A stretch of 64,000 nt of DNA from Asticcacaulis sp. ZE23SCel15 (lineage in GTDB: Bacteria > Pseudomonadota > Alphaproteobacteria > Caulobacterales > Caulobacteraceae): positions 1,845,001-1,909,000 of the forward strand of contig NZ_CP130044.1 in assembly GCF_030505395.1 (NCBI RefSeq), given 5' to 3'. The notes under the pieces are model-generated. The model did no database searches. It was not told the origin of the DNA and was given only the letters and a program-made list of their open reading frames with translations. Shown here piece by piece: positions 17,078 through 25,782 of this stretch; within the stretch, counting starts at the first letter, position 1; each line of letters opens with the position of its first letter. The translations under genes and the position numbers were made by a program.

Positions 17078-17210
17078 AGAACCTCCCCTGATTTCAGGGG
17101 AGGGGGACCATCAAGCGTAGCGAAGATGGTGGTGGGGTTAAACCCCGCGCCGATTAACCCCACCTCCGGCCCTACGGGCCTCCTCCTCCCCTGAAATCAG
17201 GGGAGGTTCT
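17078..17210. repeat. Inverted pair of two-hairpin repeats after rnpB
   Basis: Left unit: AGAACCTCCCCTGATTTCAGGGGAGG is cut here to its parts: CCTCCCCTGA/TCAGGGGAGG as outer hairpin, then ACCATC/GATGGT (17107-17130) as inner hairpin, then GGTGGGGTTAA. The right unit is the reverse complement pattern with an unrelated inner stem (GGCCC/GGGCC, 17168-17180). The conserved outer ends point outward, as in the DUF559 unit, but only ~12 bp lie between the inner ends. Confidence 0.88.
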
Positions 17211-17218
17211 AATCTTTT

Positions 17219-17509
17219 TTACAAACCCATTCCGCCGACGGGTTCGGTGATCGTATGCTGGCCAAAGCTGGCGATCAGCGGCATGGCCTTTTTGATGGTT
17301 TCCGCCACGGCTGGGATTTGCAGTGAGGCCTTATGGCTTTCAGCCGTGTCCCACACTTCGGTGATCCAGATTATGTCGGCATCTTCCGGGTCTTTGGCGA
17401 TGATGTAGCTGATACATCCCGGCATGGCACCGGTCGAGGCTGTCATTAAGCTGATCAATTCATCGCGTTTGCCGGGATGAGCGCTGAAGCTGCCGATAAG
17501 TCCGTACAT
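17219..17509 (-). CDS. Antibiotic biosynthesis monooxygenase (ABM) family protein
   Basis: 96 residues of the dimeric alpha/beta ABM fold: MYGLIGSFSAHPGKRDEL, then GCISYIIAKDPEDAD, IWITEVWDTAESHKASL and the final barrel strand. Such proteins include YgiN-like quinol monooxygenases and heme-degrading enzymes; many have no known substrate. It lies next to the repeat pair at 17.1 kb and is divergent from mraZ. Confidence 0.85.
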   Translation of the reverse strand: MYGLIGSFSAHPGKRDELISLMTASTGAMPGCISYIIAKDPEDADIIWITEVWDTAESHKASLQIPAVAETIKKAMPLIASFGQHTITEPVGGMGL

Positions 17510-17684
17510 GTCATGATCTCCTGCGGTTGGGCTTATGGCGTCTTCGTGCCCGAATTTGTCAGCATATTAACGCCGATTCAATCTGTTACGCCGAAAATAG
17601 CCGTGAAGCGCCGTGTTCCTAATTTGTTCCAAGTTGTTGTTTTTGGGTCGAAATTCCCCGAAAGTGTCATTTGGAGTCATTGCA

Positions 17685-17709
17685 TCCCAGTTCATCCCAT
17701 GTTAACCCT
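17685..17709 (-). promoter_or_regulatory. Candidate MraZ box (three repeats, 10-bp period)
   Basis: TCCCA at 17685 and 17695 and ACCCT at 17705 are spaced exactly 10 bp apart, i.e. TGGGA/TGGGA/AGGGT with 5-bp gaps on the minus strand. MraZ is known to bind TGGGN repeats separated by 5 bp in its own promoter. The box lies ~90 bp before mraZ, in reverse orientation. Confidence 0.6.
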
Positions 17710-17716
17710 ATATTAG
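17702..17716. promoter_or_regulatory. CtrA-like site TTAA-N7-TTAG
   Basis: TTAA (17702-17705), seven bases, TTAG (17713-17716): one mismatch from the CtrA consensus TTAA-N7-TTAA. It overlaps the last MraZ repeat, in the region expected to hold the dcw promoter. Confidence 0.4.
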
Positions 17717-17792
17717 TCGTCGGATGAGGTGCGCCGGGCGGGCTGGCGCGCACCGTAGGTTGTGAAAAGGGAGCGGGCAGATTTTAGCCTGA

Positions 17793-18269
17793 GTGCGAGG
17801 GGTGTTTCTCTCACATGTTGAGAAGCAGCTTGATGCCAAGCGGAGATTGCTGATCCCGCAGGACTTCCGCACGACCGCGAATTCAAGTGCCGCAGGCCCA
17901 AAGGTCGCCACCCCTGATGCTTTTGAGGGCGTCTATTGCTTTGCCTCGATCGAAGCCGACTGCTTAGAGGGCGGCGGCACAGAATTTTTTGACCGTTATC
18001 GCCAGCTTATCGAAAGTTACGCCGTGGGATCGCCGGCCCGTCGGGCATTGGAACACAAGATTTATGGGGGGATGCACCGCTTAAGCTTTGATGCGGCGGG
18101 CCGCATTACCTTGCCGGACAGCCTGTGCGTGAAGTTCGGTCTGAGCGATAAGGCGTTGATCGTCGGCCTTTATGATCGCTTCCAGATCTGGGAGCCCACG
18201 GCTTACGCTGCCTATCAGGCTGAGCAGGATGCATTGGCTCGCGAAGTCCTGTCGCAGAGGGGGGCTTAA
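17793..18269 (+). CDS. mraZ: Transcriptional regulator MraZ
   Basis: 158 residues with two SpoVT/AbrB-like half domains: VFLSHVEKQLDAKRRLLIP near the start and MHRLSFDAAGRITLPDSL in the second half. It binds its own promoter as a ring-shaped oligomer and sets dcw expression in other bacteria. The GTG at 17793 is drawn, but the family start corresponds to the GTG at 17802 (VFLS); neither has a convincing Shine-Dalgarno. It is the first gene of the cluster and is followed after 1 bp by rsmH. Confidence 0.9.
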   Translation: MRGVFLSHVEKQLDAKRRLLIPQDFRTTANSSAAGPKVATPDAFEGVYCFASIEADCLEGGGTEFFDRYRQLIESYAVGSPARRALEHKIYGGMHRLSFDAAGRITLPDSLCVKFGLSDKALIVGLYDRFQIWEPTAYAAYQAEQDALAREVLSQRGA

Positions 18270-18270
18270 G

Positions 18271-19260
18271 ATGTCCCAATCTGTGCATATGTCGGTGCTG
18301 CTCGATGAAGTTTTGGCGGCCCTGGGTGATATCAAGGACAAGCTGGTCGTCGATGGCACGTTTGGCGCGGGTGGCTATACGCGCGCGTTTCTGGAGCGCG
18401 GTGCCAAGGTCATCGGCTTTGATCGCGATGCGCGGGTAAAGACCTATGTCGACGCGGTGTCGGCGGATTTCCCTGGTAAATTCCAGTGGATCAATCGCCC
18501 GTTCTCGGAAATGGCCGAAGGGCTGGCGGATGTGGGTGTTGAGGCCGTCGATGCGGTTGTGCTCGATATCGGTGTCTCGTCCATGCAGCTTGATGAGGCC
18601 GAGCGCGGGTTTTCGTTTATGCGTGACGGGCCGCTCGATATGCGTATGAGTATCGATGGCCGCTCAGCCGCCGATATCGTCAACGAAGACAGCGCCGAGG
18701 ATATCGCCCACGTTATCTGGCTCTACGGTGAGGAGCGTAAATCGCGTGGTATTGCTGCTGCCATCGTGCGCCGCCGCGCCGAGCAAAAGTTTGAGCGCAC
18801 ACTCGATCTGGCTGAGGTGGTCGAGCGGGCTCTGGGTGGGCGCAGAGGGGCTCCGGTCCATCCGGCGACGCGCACCTTTCAGGGCTTGCGTATTGCGGTC
18901 AATGACGAACTGGGTGAGCTTGAGCGCGCCCTCGAAGTGTCTGAAGCGGTTATCAAAACGGGCGGCGTTCTGGCGGTGGTCACCTTCCACTCGCTCGAAG
19001 ACCGGATCGTCAAAAACTTCTTTGCCGAGCGTTGCGGTAAGCTGCCGTCGGGATCGCGTTATGCCCCGGAAGTCAAGGCGGCCAATGATCCGACTTACGA
19101 ACTGGTCACCCATAAGGCGCAGGGGCCGTCAGACGCTGAACTGGCGCGCAATCCGCGGTCGCGTTCGGCCAAGCTGAGGGCCGGACGGCGCACGGCGGCG
19201 GCAACGTGGTCTGAACAAACTGTTTCCGGCAAACCTTCGACGAATAAGGTGCGGTCATGA
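18271..19260 (+). CDS. rsmH: 16S rRNA (cytosine-1402-N4) methyltransferase
   Basis: 329 residues, formerly MraW. It methylates N4 of C1402 in the ribosomal P site. Motifs are HMSVLLDEVLAAL, VVDGTFGAGGYTRAFLE (SAM motif I), VLDIGVSSMQLDEAERGFSF, RTFQGLRIAVNDEL and VTFHSLEDRIVKNFF. The ATG at 18271 has a GAGGGGG run upstream. Its stop overlaps the ftsL start. Confidence 0.96.
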   Translation: MSQSVHMSVLLDEVLAALGDIKDKLVVDGTFGAGGYTRAFLERGAKVIGFDRDARVKTYVDAVSADFPGKFQWINRPFSEMAEGLADVGVEAVDAVVLDIGVSSMQLDEAERGFSFMRDGPLDMRMSIDGRSAADIVNEDSAEDIAHVIWLYGEERKSRGIAAAIVRRRAEQKFERTLDLAEVVERALGGRRGAPVHPATRTFQGLRIAVNDELGELERALEVSEAVIKTGGVLAVVTFHSLEDRIVKNFFAERCGKLPSGSRYAPEVKAANDPTYELVTHKAQGPSDAELARNPRSRSAKLRAGRRTAAATWSEQTVSGKPSTNKVRS

Positions 19261-19730
19261 ACGGCCTGTTGAATGTGTTCGAGCAACGCGTGCGCGGAGT
19301 CCGGCTGGTGGAACTGGTCGGCATTGTGCTGTGTCTGGCGATGATGTTTGGCCTCGGCTGGATCAAGATGCGCGAAGACGCCGACGTAAAACGCCTTGAA
19401 GCCCTCAAGCGCGATATCGTGGCTGAGGCCGAGCAGGTGCAAACTCTGCGCGCGGCGGTCGCTCAGCTTGAACAACCGAAACGGATTGAGGCGCTGGCCT
19501 CGGTCTATCTGGGCATGAAGCCGGTCGATTCCCGCCACGAAGCCAATCTTGATTCATTGGTGGAAATCTCACGCGGGCAGGGTGCAGGTGTGCGCGGTGT
19601 TGAACGGCCAGCCTCGCCTGTGCCGCCCATGCCGGAAGCGCCTTCGGCAGTGCCGCCGGTAGCGCCCACGACGGATACAACCACCACAGAACCGCTGGTG
19701 ATCGAACATACGGTGGAGGGCACGCGATGA
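19257..19730 (+). CDS. ftsL: Cell division protein FtsL
   Basis: 157 residues: short cytoplasmic tail, one membrane helix (~17-37) and a heptad-type coiled coil (~42-85), ending in PKRIEALASVYLGMKPV, the usual FtsL end motif. A ~65-residue Pro/Thr/Val-rich tail is added. FtsL joins FtsB and FtsQ to activate FtsWI at the septum. It overlaps both rsmH and ftsI by 4 bp. Position and topology identify it more than sequence. Confidence 0.85.
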   Translation: MNGLLNVFEQRVRGVRLVELVGIVLCLAMMFGLGWIKMREDADVKRLEALKRDIVAEAEQVQTLRAAVAQLEQPKRIEALASVYLGMKPVDSRHEANLDSLVEISRGQGAGVRGVERPASPVPPMPEAPSAVPPVAPTTDTTTTEPLVIEHTVEGTR

Positions 19731-21547
19731 AATATTCTATTCCGTTTGTCCCATCGTCTGGTGGCTTTCAGTGGGTGGCCGACAGCGTCTGGAAGGTCGA
19801 GCACGCCTTTGAGCGCGCCCATGTCGAAGGGCAGACCCAGGAAAATACCGCCCAGCGCATCTTTTTCATTCTGGCGCTCATCGCCTGCATGTTTGCAGTG
19901 CTGATGATTTTTGCTGTTAAGGCGGCGCTGTTTAGCGGCGTCGATGGGGTCTCTGGTGCGCCGGTGTCGCCGGGGGCGCGCTCTGAACTGGTCGATCGCA
20001 ACGGCGCGCTGCTGGCCGCTGACGGCGAAAACTTCATTCTCTATGTCGATCCGACCGATATGATGGCGTCTGACCGGCCGCTGGTAAAGCGGGCGCTGAT
20101 CCAGCTTTTGCCGGATGTGTCGCTGGAGACGATCGATAAGGCCCTGCGCGGCGATGGCCGGGCGCGGGTCGCGGGCTGGCTGAAACCTTCGGATCGGGCG
20201 CGTATTCTGAACTATGGCCTGCCGGGTCTGATTTTTGAGCCGGTGCGGGTACGCACCTATCCGCTGGGCATCACGGGTGCCAGCTATATCGGGGCGACGG
20301 AACGCGGCGGCAAGGGGGTCGCCGGTGCCGAACGTGCGCTCAATGACGACATTGACCTCAGCATCGCCGCGCACGGCGGGGTGCCCGTTGAACTGGCTAT
20401 GGACCTGCGGGTGCAGGGCGCGCTGGAGAACGAACTACGCGCGGCAGCCGTCGATCAGCAGGCACAGGCCGCCATTGGCATCGTCACCAATGTGCGCACG
20501 GGTGAGATTTTGGGCATGGCAAGCTGGCCGGAATATGATCCGAACCGCGCCGGCAGCTTTTCCGAGAACGAAAAGAAGAACCGTGCGGCGGCGGCGGTCT
20601 ATGAAATGGGGTCTATCTTTAAGGTGATTTCGGTGGCCATCGGGTTGGAGACAGGCACCGCCTCGATCAATTCAGTCTTTGATGCCCGCGCGCCGTTTAA
20701 GATCGGCAGCCGTAAGATTTCCGACTATCACGCTGAGAATCGCGTCATGACGCTGGAGGATGTGTTTATCCATTCCTCCAACATCGGGGTGTCGCAACTG
20801 GCCGAAAGTGTCGGCATCGATACCATGACCAAGTTCTATGATAATCTGGGCCTGTTCCGGGCGGCGGATACCGAACTTTATGAATCGGCCCGCCCGATCA
20901 TTGCTAAAAAATGGACGGCCAGCACGCTGGCATCGACCTCTTTCGGTCATGCCATGTCGATTTCACCTCTCGCCTATGCTCAGGCCTTTGGGGCGGTGGC
21001 TAATGGCGGCTATTTGCGGCCGCTGACGGTGCGCAAACACCAGCCGGGTCAGGTGCTGGACGGGGCGCGGGTCTTTTCGGCCAATACCTCGCGCCAGATG
21101 CTGGATCTGATGCGCATCAACGGCATCCGCGGCACGGGTACGCGTGCCAATGCGCCGGGTCTTCGGGTCGGCGGCAAGACCGGCTCTGCGGAACGGGTGG
21201 TTGATGGCCGTTACCTGCGCTCCAGCCTGTTCTCCAGCTATGTGGCCGTGTTCCCAACCGATGGGGCCATTGAGGACGACCGCTACATGGTGCTGATCAT
21301 GGTCGATGACCCCAAGGGCTCAAAAGCCTCATCCGGCCTGCGCACCGGCGGGTTTGTGGCGGCACCTGTTGCGGGCCGTGTCATTGACCGCATAGCACCG
21401 TTTGTCGGCGTGGCCCGCAAGGAAGATAAGTTTACTCAGGCGGAGTGGGACAAGGCTCCGGTCGTGGCCGAAGTCCAAAGCGGCGCTCAATCTGTTCCGA
21501 CTCCGGTGGCCGCTGTAGCGCCCTTACCTGTATCGGGAGGTCAGTAA
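19727..21547 (+). CDS. ftsI: Septal peptidoglycan transpeptidase FtsI (PBP3)
   Basis: 606 residues. A cytoplasmic head and one membrane helix (~45-67) precede the class B PBP dimerisation region (RSELVDRNGALLA) and the transpeptidase domain. Active-site motifs are SIFK (serine near 296), SSN in IHSSNIG and KTG in GGKTGSAERV. It cross-links septal peptidoglycan as partner of FtsW. The tail is Pro/Val/Ala-rich. The stop overlaps the murE ATG by one base. Confidence 0.96.
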   Translation: MKYSIPFVPSSGGFQWVADSVWKVEHAFERAHVEGQTQENTAQRIFFILALIACMFAVLMIFAVKAALFSGVDGVSGAPVSPGARSELVDRNGALLAADGENFILYVDPTDMMASDRPLVKRALIQLLPDVSLETIDKALRGDGRARVAGWLKPSDRARILNYGLPGLIFEPVRVRTYPLGITGASYIGATERGGKGVAGAERALNDDIDLSIAAHGGVPVELAMDLRVQGALENELRAAAVDQQAQAAIGIVTNVRTGEILGMASWPEYDPNRAGSFSENEKKNRAAAAVYEMGSIFKVISVAIGLETGTASINSVFDARAPFKIGSRKISDYHAENRVMTLEDVFIHSSNIGVSQLAESVGIDTMTKFYDNLGLFRAADTELYESARPIIAKKWTASTLASTSFGHAMSISPLAYAQAFGAVANGGYLRPLTVRKHQPGQVLDGARVFSANTSRQMLDLMRINGIRGTGTRANAPGLRVGGKTGSAERVVDGRYLRSSLFSSYVAVFPTDGAIEDDRYMVLIMVDDPKGSKASSGLRTGGFVAAPVAGRVIDRIAPFVGVARKEDKFTQAEWDKAPVVAEVQSGAQSVPTPVAAVAPLPVSGGQ

Positions 21548-23034
21548 TGGGTAAGGCCGGAATGAAGCTGTCCGACATCCTGCGCCGCGATCTGGACCAC
21601 GATCCGGTCGTCACCGGCATCACCGCCGATAGCCGTAAGGTTGGCGAAGGCGTGCTGTTCTGTGCGTTGCCCGGCACCAAGGTTGATGGCCGTGAGTTTA
21701 TCCCCCAGGCCCTCGCGGCGGGGGCGGCGGCGATTTTGACGCCGGATGATGGTGCAAAGTCTCAACTGAAAACTGTCGTTGATAATATCGACAGCCTGAT
21801 TAAGGTCGCTGATGTGCGCCGCGCCTATGCTCTGGCGGCCAAGACATTCTACGGCACCCAGCCCAAAACCTGCGTCGCGATCACCGGCACCAACGGTAAG
21901 ACATCGGTGGCCACATTCTGTCGGCAGATGTTTGCCCATATGGGCCGCAAATCGGCCAGCATGGGGACCCTCGGCGTTGTCAAGCAGGATGGCATAGTCG
22001 AGACCGCCATCACCGCACCGGGGCTTACGACGCCGGACGCCGCCGATGTGGCGCGCTATATGTCAGAGCTTGCCGCCGATGGTGTCACCCATATGGCGCT
22101 TGAGGCGTCATCGCATGGTATTGATCAGCGTAGGCTTGACGGCGTAACGCTTACAGCAGCCGGTTTCACCAACCTGACGCAGGATCACCTCGATTACCAC
22201 GCCACGATGGACAGCTATCGTCAGGCGAAGTTGCGTTTGTTTGAGCAACTGCTGCCCCGTGGGCGGCAAGCCGTGTTGAACGCCAATTCAGAGGCCTATA
22301 ACGCCTTTGCAGCGACCGCGATCCTGTCGGGTGCCAATGTGATGAGTGTGGGCGAACGTGGGCAACACCTGACCCTGATCCAGCGCGACCTGATCGCCAA
22401 CGGTCAGGTTCTGCACCTTGATCATTTCGGCAAGCGTTATGAGGTCAAGCTGCCACTGGCTGGGCTGTTTCAGGCGTCGAACGCACTGGTGGCGGCGGGC
22501 TTATGTCTGGCCGCCGGTGAGGCGATTGACGATGTGCTGGCGTCGCTCACCCATCTTATTGGTGCGCGCGGGCGTCTTGAGCGGGTCGGCACGAAACCCA
22601 ATGGCGCGGAAATCTATGTCGATTATGCCCACACCCCTGATGGGCTGGAAACGGTCTTAAAGGCCCTGCGCCCCCATACCAAAGGCCGGTTGTTGTGTGT
22701 GTTTGGTTGCGGCGGTGACCGCGACAAGACCAAGCGTCCGATCATGGGCGGTATTGCCCAGCGCCTGTCGGACCTGAGCTTTGTTACCGATGATAATCCG
22801 CGTTCCGAAGTGGCTGAGGTGATCCGGGCTGAGGTCATCGCGGGCATGACCGGCACCGGAGCCTATCAGGACATTGGTGATCGCCGTGCCGCCATTTTTG
22901 AGGCGGTCAGTCAGTTGCAAACCGGTGATGTGCTGGTGGTGGCCGGAAAAGGTCACGAGCAGGGCCAGATTATCAAGGGCGACATCTTGCCTTTCGATGA
23001 CGCCGGTGTAGTGCTTGAGGCGCTTAATCAATAA
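21547..23034 (+). CDS. murE: UDP-MurNAc-tripeptide synthetase MurE
   Basis: 495 residues. It adds the third stem residue to UDP-MurNAc-L-Ala-D-Glu. The ATP loop is ITGTNGKTSVATF, and ITADSRKVGEGVLFCAL and NLTQDHLDYH are seen. The DDNPRSE motif is the signature of enzymes that choose meso-diaminopimelate. The start at 21547 has GGGAGGTC upstream. Confidence 0.96.
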   Translation: MGKAGMKLSDILRRDLDHDPVVTGITADSRKVGEGVLFCALPGTKVDGREFIPQALAAGAAAILTPDDGAKSQLKTVVDNIDSLIKVADVRRAYALAAKTFYGTQPKTCVAITGTNGKTSVATFCRQMFAHMGRKSASMGTLGVVKQDGIVETAITAPGLTTPDAADVARYMSELAADGVTHMALEASSHGIDQRRLDGVTLTAAGFTNLTQDHLDYHATMDSYRQAKLRLFEQLLPRGRQAVLNANSEAYNAFAATAILSGANVMSVGERGQHLTLIQRDLIANGQVLHLDHFGKRYEVKLPLAGLFQASNALVAAGLCLAAGEAIDDVLASLTHLIGARGRLERVGTKPNGAEIYVDYAHTPDGLETVLKALRPHTKGRLLCVFGCGGDRDKTKRPIMGGIAQRLSDLSFVTDDNPRSEVAEVIRAEVIAGMTGTGAYQDIGDRRAAIFEAVSQLQTGDVLVVAGKGHEQGQIIKGDILPFDDAGVVLEALNQ

Positions 23035-23050
23035 AGGCGCGTAGCTTGGC

Positions 23051-24472
23051 ATGACCGAAGTTTTATGGACGGCAAAGGAATGGGCGCAGGCCGTGGGCGG
23101 ACGTCTGGTCGATGCGACGGGTGCGCTTTTAAGTGACAGCGACGCCATCGCGCTCCATGCCTCCAACGTCAATTTCGACAGCCGTGCCATTGAGGTCGGC
23201 GATGTATTTCTGGCCCTCAAAGGCGTGCGCGACGGCCATGAATTTGTGGCCTCGGCATACAAAGCGGGGGCTGCCTTTTGCGTAACCGAACGGGCCATAG
23301 ACGGCGCGGTGTGTTGTGTGGTCGACGATGTGCAAACCGCGTTAGAGGTCGCTGCCGTCTATGCCCGCGACCGGGCCATTGGCTGCAAACGCGGGGCAGT
23401 GACCGGCAGCGTTGGTAAGACCTCGGTCACCCAGATGGTCATGGCGACGTTGAAGCGCGCAGGCCACGCCCATTCGGCCATCAAGAGCTTTAACAACCAT
23501 ATCGGCGTGCCCTTAACCCTGGTGCGGATGCCACGCGAGACTGAGCGGGCGGTGTTTGAAATCGGCATGAACCATGCTGATGAAATCACACCGTTGTCGA
23601 AATTCGTGGCCCCCGATGCGGTCATCATCACCACGGTCGGGGCGGTCCATACCGAAAACTTTCCTGACGGTGAACTGGGGATCGTCAAGGCCAAGGCCGA
23701 GATTTTTGACGGGCTGCAACCGGGTGGGTGCGCGATCCTCAATGCCGACAATAAGTGGTTCGATGACCTTAAGGCGCGGGCCGAGGGCATAGGGGCGAAG
23801 GTAGCCTCATTCGGCGAAAGCGTCGGGGCCGATGCCTTGCTGACCGGCTATGATGTTATAAGCACACCGGACGGCGACTATGCCCGCGTTCAGGCCGAAA
23901 TCCACGGCCAAAGCTATGACTTCAAACTCTATACGACCGGAAAGCATCAGGCGGTCAACGCCATGTCGGTGCTGCTGATGGCCGAGGCTTTGGGGGTTGA
24001 TCTGAAAGTCGCCATTGCCGCGTTGGAGGATTTTCGCCCACTGGCCGGACGCGGCAGCGTGCGCCATGTCACGGTGGACGGCAAGGCCATCACGGTCATC
24101 GACGAAAGCTATAATGCCAACCCGATCTCGATGACCGCGACCATCGAATCGCTGGGGGCGCGTGCTATTTCCCCCGGTCTGCGTAAAATCGTCGTCCTGA
24201 CCGACATGCTGGAGCTTGGGCCGGATGAGGCTGCCTTCCATGCCGGACTTTTGGGTGTGATTGAGGCGCAAGCCATTGATAAGGTTTACTGCGCGGGGCC
24301 GCTGATGGCGAACCTGTGGCAGATAGTACCGCCCGCCATGAAAGGTGGCTATGCTGCCACGGCGTCCGAATTGATCGCGCCGTTAAAAGCGGACTTGCAA
24401 AGCGGTGATGTGGTCATGATAAAGGGCTCCAACGGCTCAAAAGCGGGGCTGATTGCCGCGTCTCTCGTATAA
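23051..24472 (+). CDS. murF: UDP-MurNAc-tripeptide:D-Ala-D-Ala ligase MurF
   Basis: 473 residues. It attaches D-Ala-D-Ala to complete the UDP-MurNAc-pentapeptide. It shows NFDSRAIEVGDVFLALKG, a P-loop of the form VTGSVGKTSVTQM (Ser-Val instead of the usual Thr-Asn before Gly-Lys-Thr), EIGMNHADEI and DESYNANPISM. It lies 16 bp after murE. Confidence 0.95.
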   Translation: MTEVLWTAKEWAQAVGGRLVDATGALLSDSDAIALHASNVNFDSRAIEVGDVFLALKGVRDGHEFVASAYKAGAAFCVTERAIDGAVCCVVDDVQTALEVAAVYARDRAIGCKRGAVTGSVGKTSVTQMVMATLKRAGHAHSAIKSFNNHIGVPLTLVRMPRETERAVFEIGMNHADEITPLSKFVAPDAVIITTVGAVHTENFPDGELGIVKAKAEIFDGLQPGGCAILNADNKWFDDLKARAEGIGAKVASFGESVGADALLTGYDVISTPDGDYARVQAEIHGQSYDFKLYTTGKHQAVNAMSVLLMAEALGVDLKVAIAALEDFRPLAGRGSVRHVTVDGKAITVIDESYNANPISMTATIESLGARAISPGLRKIVVLTDMLELGPDEAAFHAGLLGVIEAQAIDKVYCAGPLMANLWQIVPPAMKGGYAATASELIAPLKADLQSGDVVMIKGSNGSKAGLIAASLV

Positions 24473-24498
24473 TTCTGGTTTAAGGTTTCAGACGGTTC

Positions 24499-25611
24499 AT
24501 GTTTTACTGGCTTTACGAACAATATGCGGGGATGGCGAACCATATTCCGCTGCTGAACCTGCTGAAATATCTGACGGTGCGCATTGCGCTGGCGCTGGCG
24601 ACGTCATGGATCGTGGCGGTGGCCCTGGGGTCGCGCTTCATCCGCTGGATGCGCTCCAAGCAGGGTAAGGGCCAGCCGATCCGCGAAGACGGCCCCGCCG
24701 GACACCTGCTGACCAAAAAAGGCACGCCGACCATGGGCGGGCTGATGATTCTGGCCGGTATTTTAGTGGCAACCCTGCTGTGGGCAGACCTTAGCAACCC
24801 GGCGGTCTGGGTCGTGCTGGGGGTGACGTTGGCGTTCGGGGGCTTGGGCTTCATCGACGACTACGCCAAGGTCACCAAACAATCGTCGGCCGGTTTATCA
24901 TCGATCCAGAAGCTGATCGCGCAAACGGTTGTGGCGGTGATTGCCGTGTGGGTTTTGGTGGCGTTCGGGCCGCAATCACCAACCTCGCCGGAACTTCATA
25001 CGTCCCTGGCTGTGCCGGTGTTCAAGAATTTCCTGCTTAATCTCGGCTGGTTCTATGTGGTGTTTGGCGCCGTGGTCATTATCGGCGCGTCCAATGCGGT
25101 CAACCTGACCGATGGGCTGGACGGTCTCGCGATCGTGCCGGTGATTTTTGCGGCAGGAGCGTTTGCGCTGATTTCCTACCTCGTCGGCAACTATGTGTTT
25201 GCCGGTTATCTTAACGTCCATTTTGTGCCGCGCGTCGGCGATGTGGCGGTGATCTGCGCGGCCATTATCGGCGGGGGTATGGGCTTTTTGTGGTACAATG
25301 CGCCACCAGCCAAGATATTCATGGGCGATACAGGATCGCTCGCTTTAGGCGGCGGTTTGGGCGCGGTTGCCGTGACCACCAAGCATGAGATCGTGCTGGC
25401 GATTGTCGGCGGCCTGTTTGTGATGGAAGCTTTGTCGGTCATGATTCAGGTCGGCTATTTCAAGCTGACGGGTAAGCGCGTGTTCCTGATGGCGCCGATC
25501 CACCACCATTTTGAGAAGCTAGGCTGGGCGGAATCGACAGTGGTTATTCGTTTCTGGATCATTGCGGCATTGCTGGCCATGATCGGTCTGGCGACGCTGA
25601 AGTTACGGTAA
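24499..25611 (+). CDS. mraY: Phospho-MurNAc-pentapeptide transferase MraY
   Basis: 370 residues with ten membrane helices. It makes lipid I from UDP-MurNAc-pentapeptide and undecaprenyl phosphate. Catalytic and signature motifs are [15 protein letters not shown] (Mg-binding Asp pair), [22 protein letters not shown] and [13 protein letters not shown]. It precedes a repeat pair that separates it from murD. Confidence 0.97.
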   Translation: MFYWLYEQYAGMANHIPLLNLLKYLTVRIALALATSWIVAVALGSRFIRWMRSKQGKGQPIREDGPAGHLLTKKGTPTMGGLMILAGILVATLLWADLSNPAVWVVLGVTLAFGGLGFIDDYAKVTKQSSAGLSSIQKLIAQTVVAVIAVWVLVAFGPQSPTSPELHTSLAVPVFKNFLLNLGWFYVVFGAVVIIGASNAVNLTDGLDGLAIVPVIFAAGAFALISYLVGNYVFAGYLNVHFVPRVGDVAVICAAIIGGGMGFLWYNAPPAKIFMGDTGSLALGGGLGAVAVTTKHEIVLAIVGGLFVMEALSVMIQVGYFKLTGKRVFLMAPIHHHFEKLGWAESTVVIRFWIIAALLAMIGLATLKLR

Positions 25612-25616
25612 GCAAG

Positions 25617-25759
25617 GGCCCCCACCACCACGACCATAAATGGTCGCGGTCCCCCTCCCCAGTAAACTGGGGAGGTATAACAAAATAATACCTCCCCAAC
25701 TCGGTTGGGGAGGGGGACCGCACGAGATCGCGAAGCGATTGAGATGTGGTGGTGGGGGC
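25617..25759. repeat. Inverted pair of two-hairpin repeats between mraY and murD
   Basis: Two units face each other with their CCTCCCC ends at the centre (spacer ~8-10 bp AT-rich) and their GGTGGTGGGGGC ends outward. Outer hairpins are CCCCAGT/ACTGGGG (left) and CCTCCCCAAC/GTTGGGGAGG (right). Inner stems are ACGACCAT/ATGGTCG (left) and a looser GAGATCGCG...TTGAGAT region (right). The orientation is opposite to that at 17.1 kb. Confidence 0.87.
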
Positions 25760-25767
25760 ATCTTTAT

Positions 25768-25782
25768 GGAGAGTTCGGTTTG
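25768..25782 (+). promoter_or_regulatory. murD: Shine-Dalgarno and TTG start deciding murD
   Basis: GGAGAG at 25768-25773 is spaced correctly for a TTG at 25780-25782, whose frame gives IPVKGFEGKRVAIFG, the family N-terminus. The upstream ATG at 25705 would translate part of the repeat. Confidence 0.75.
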
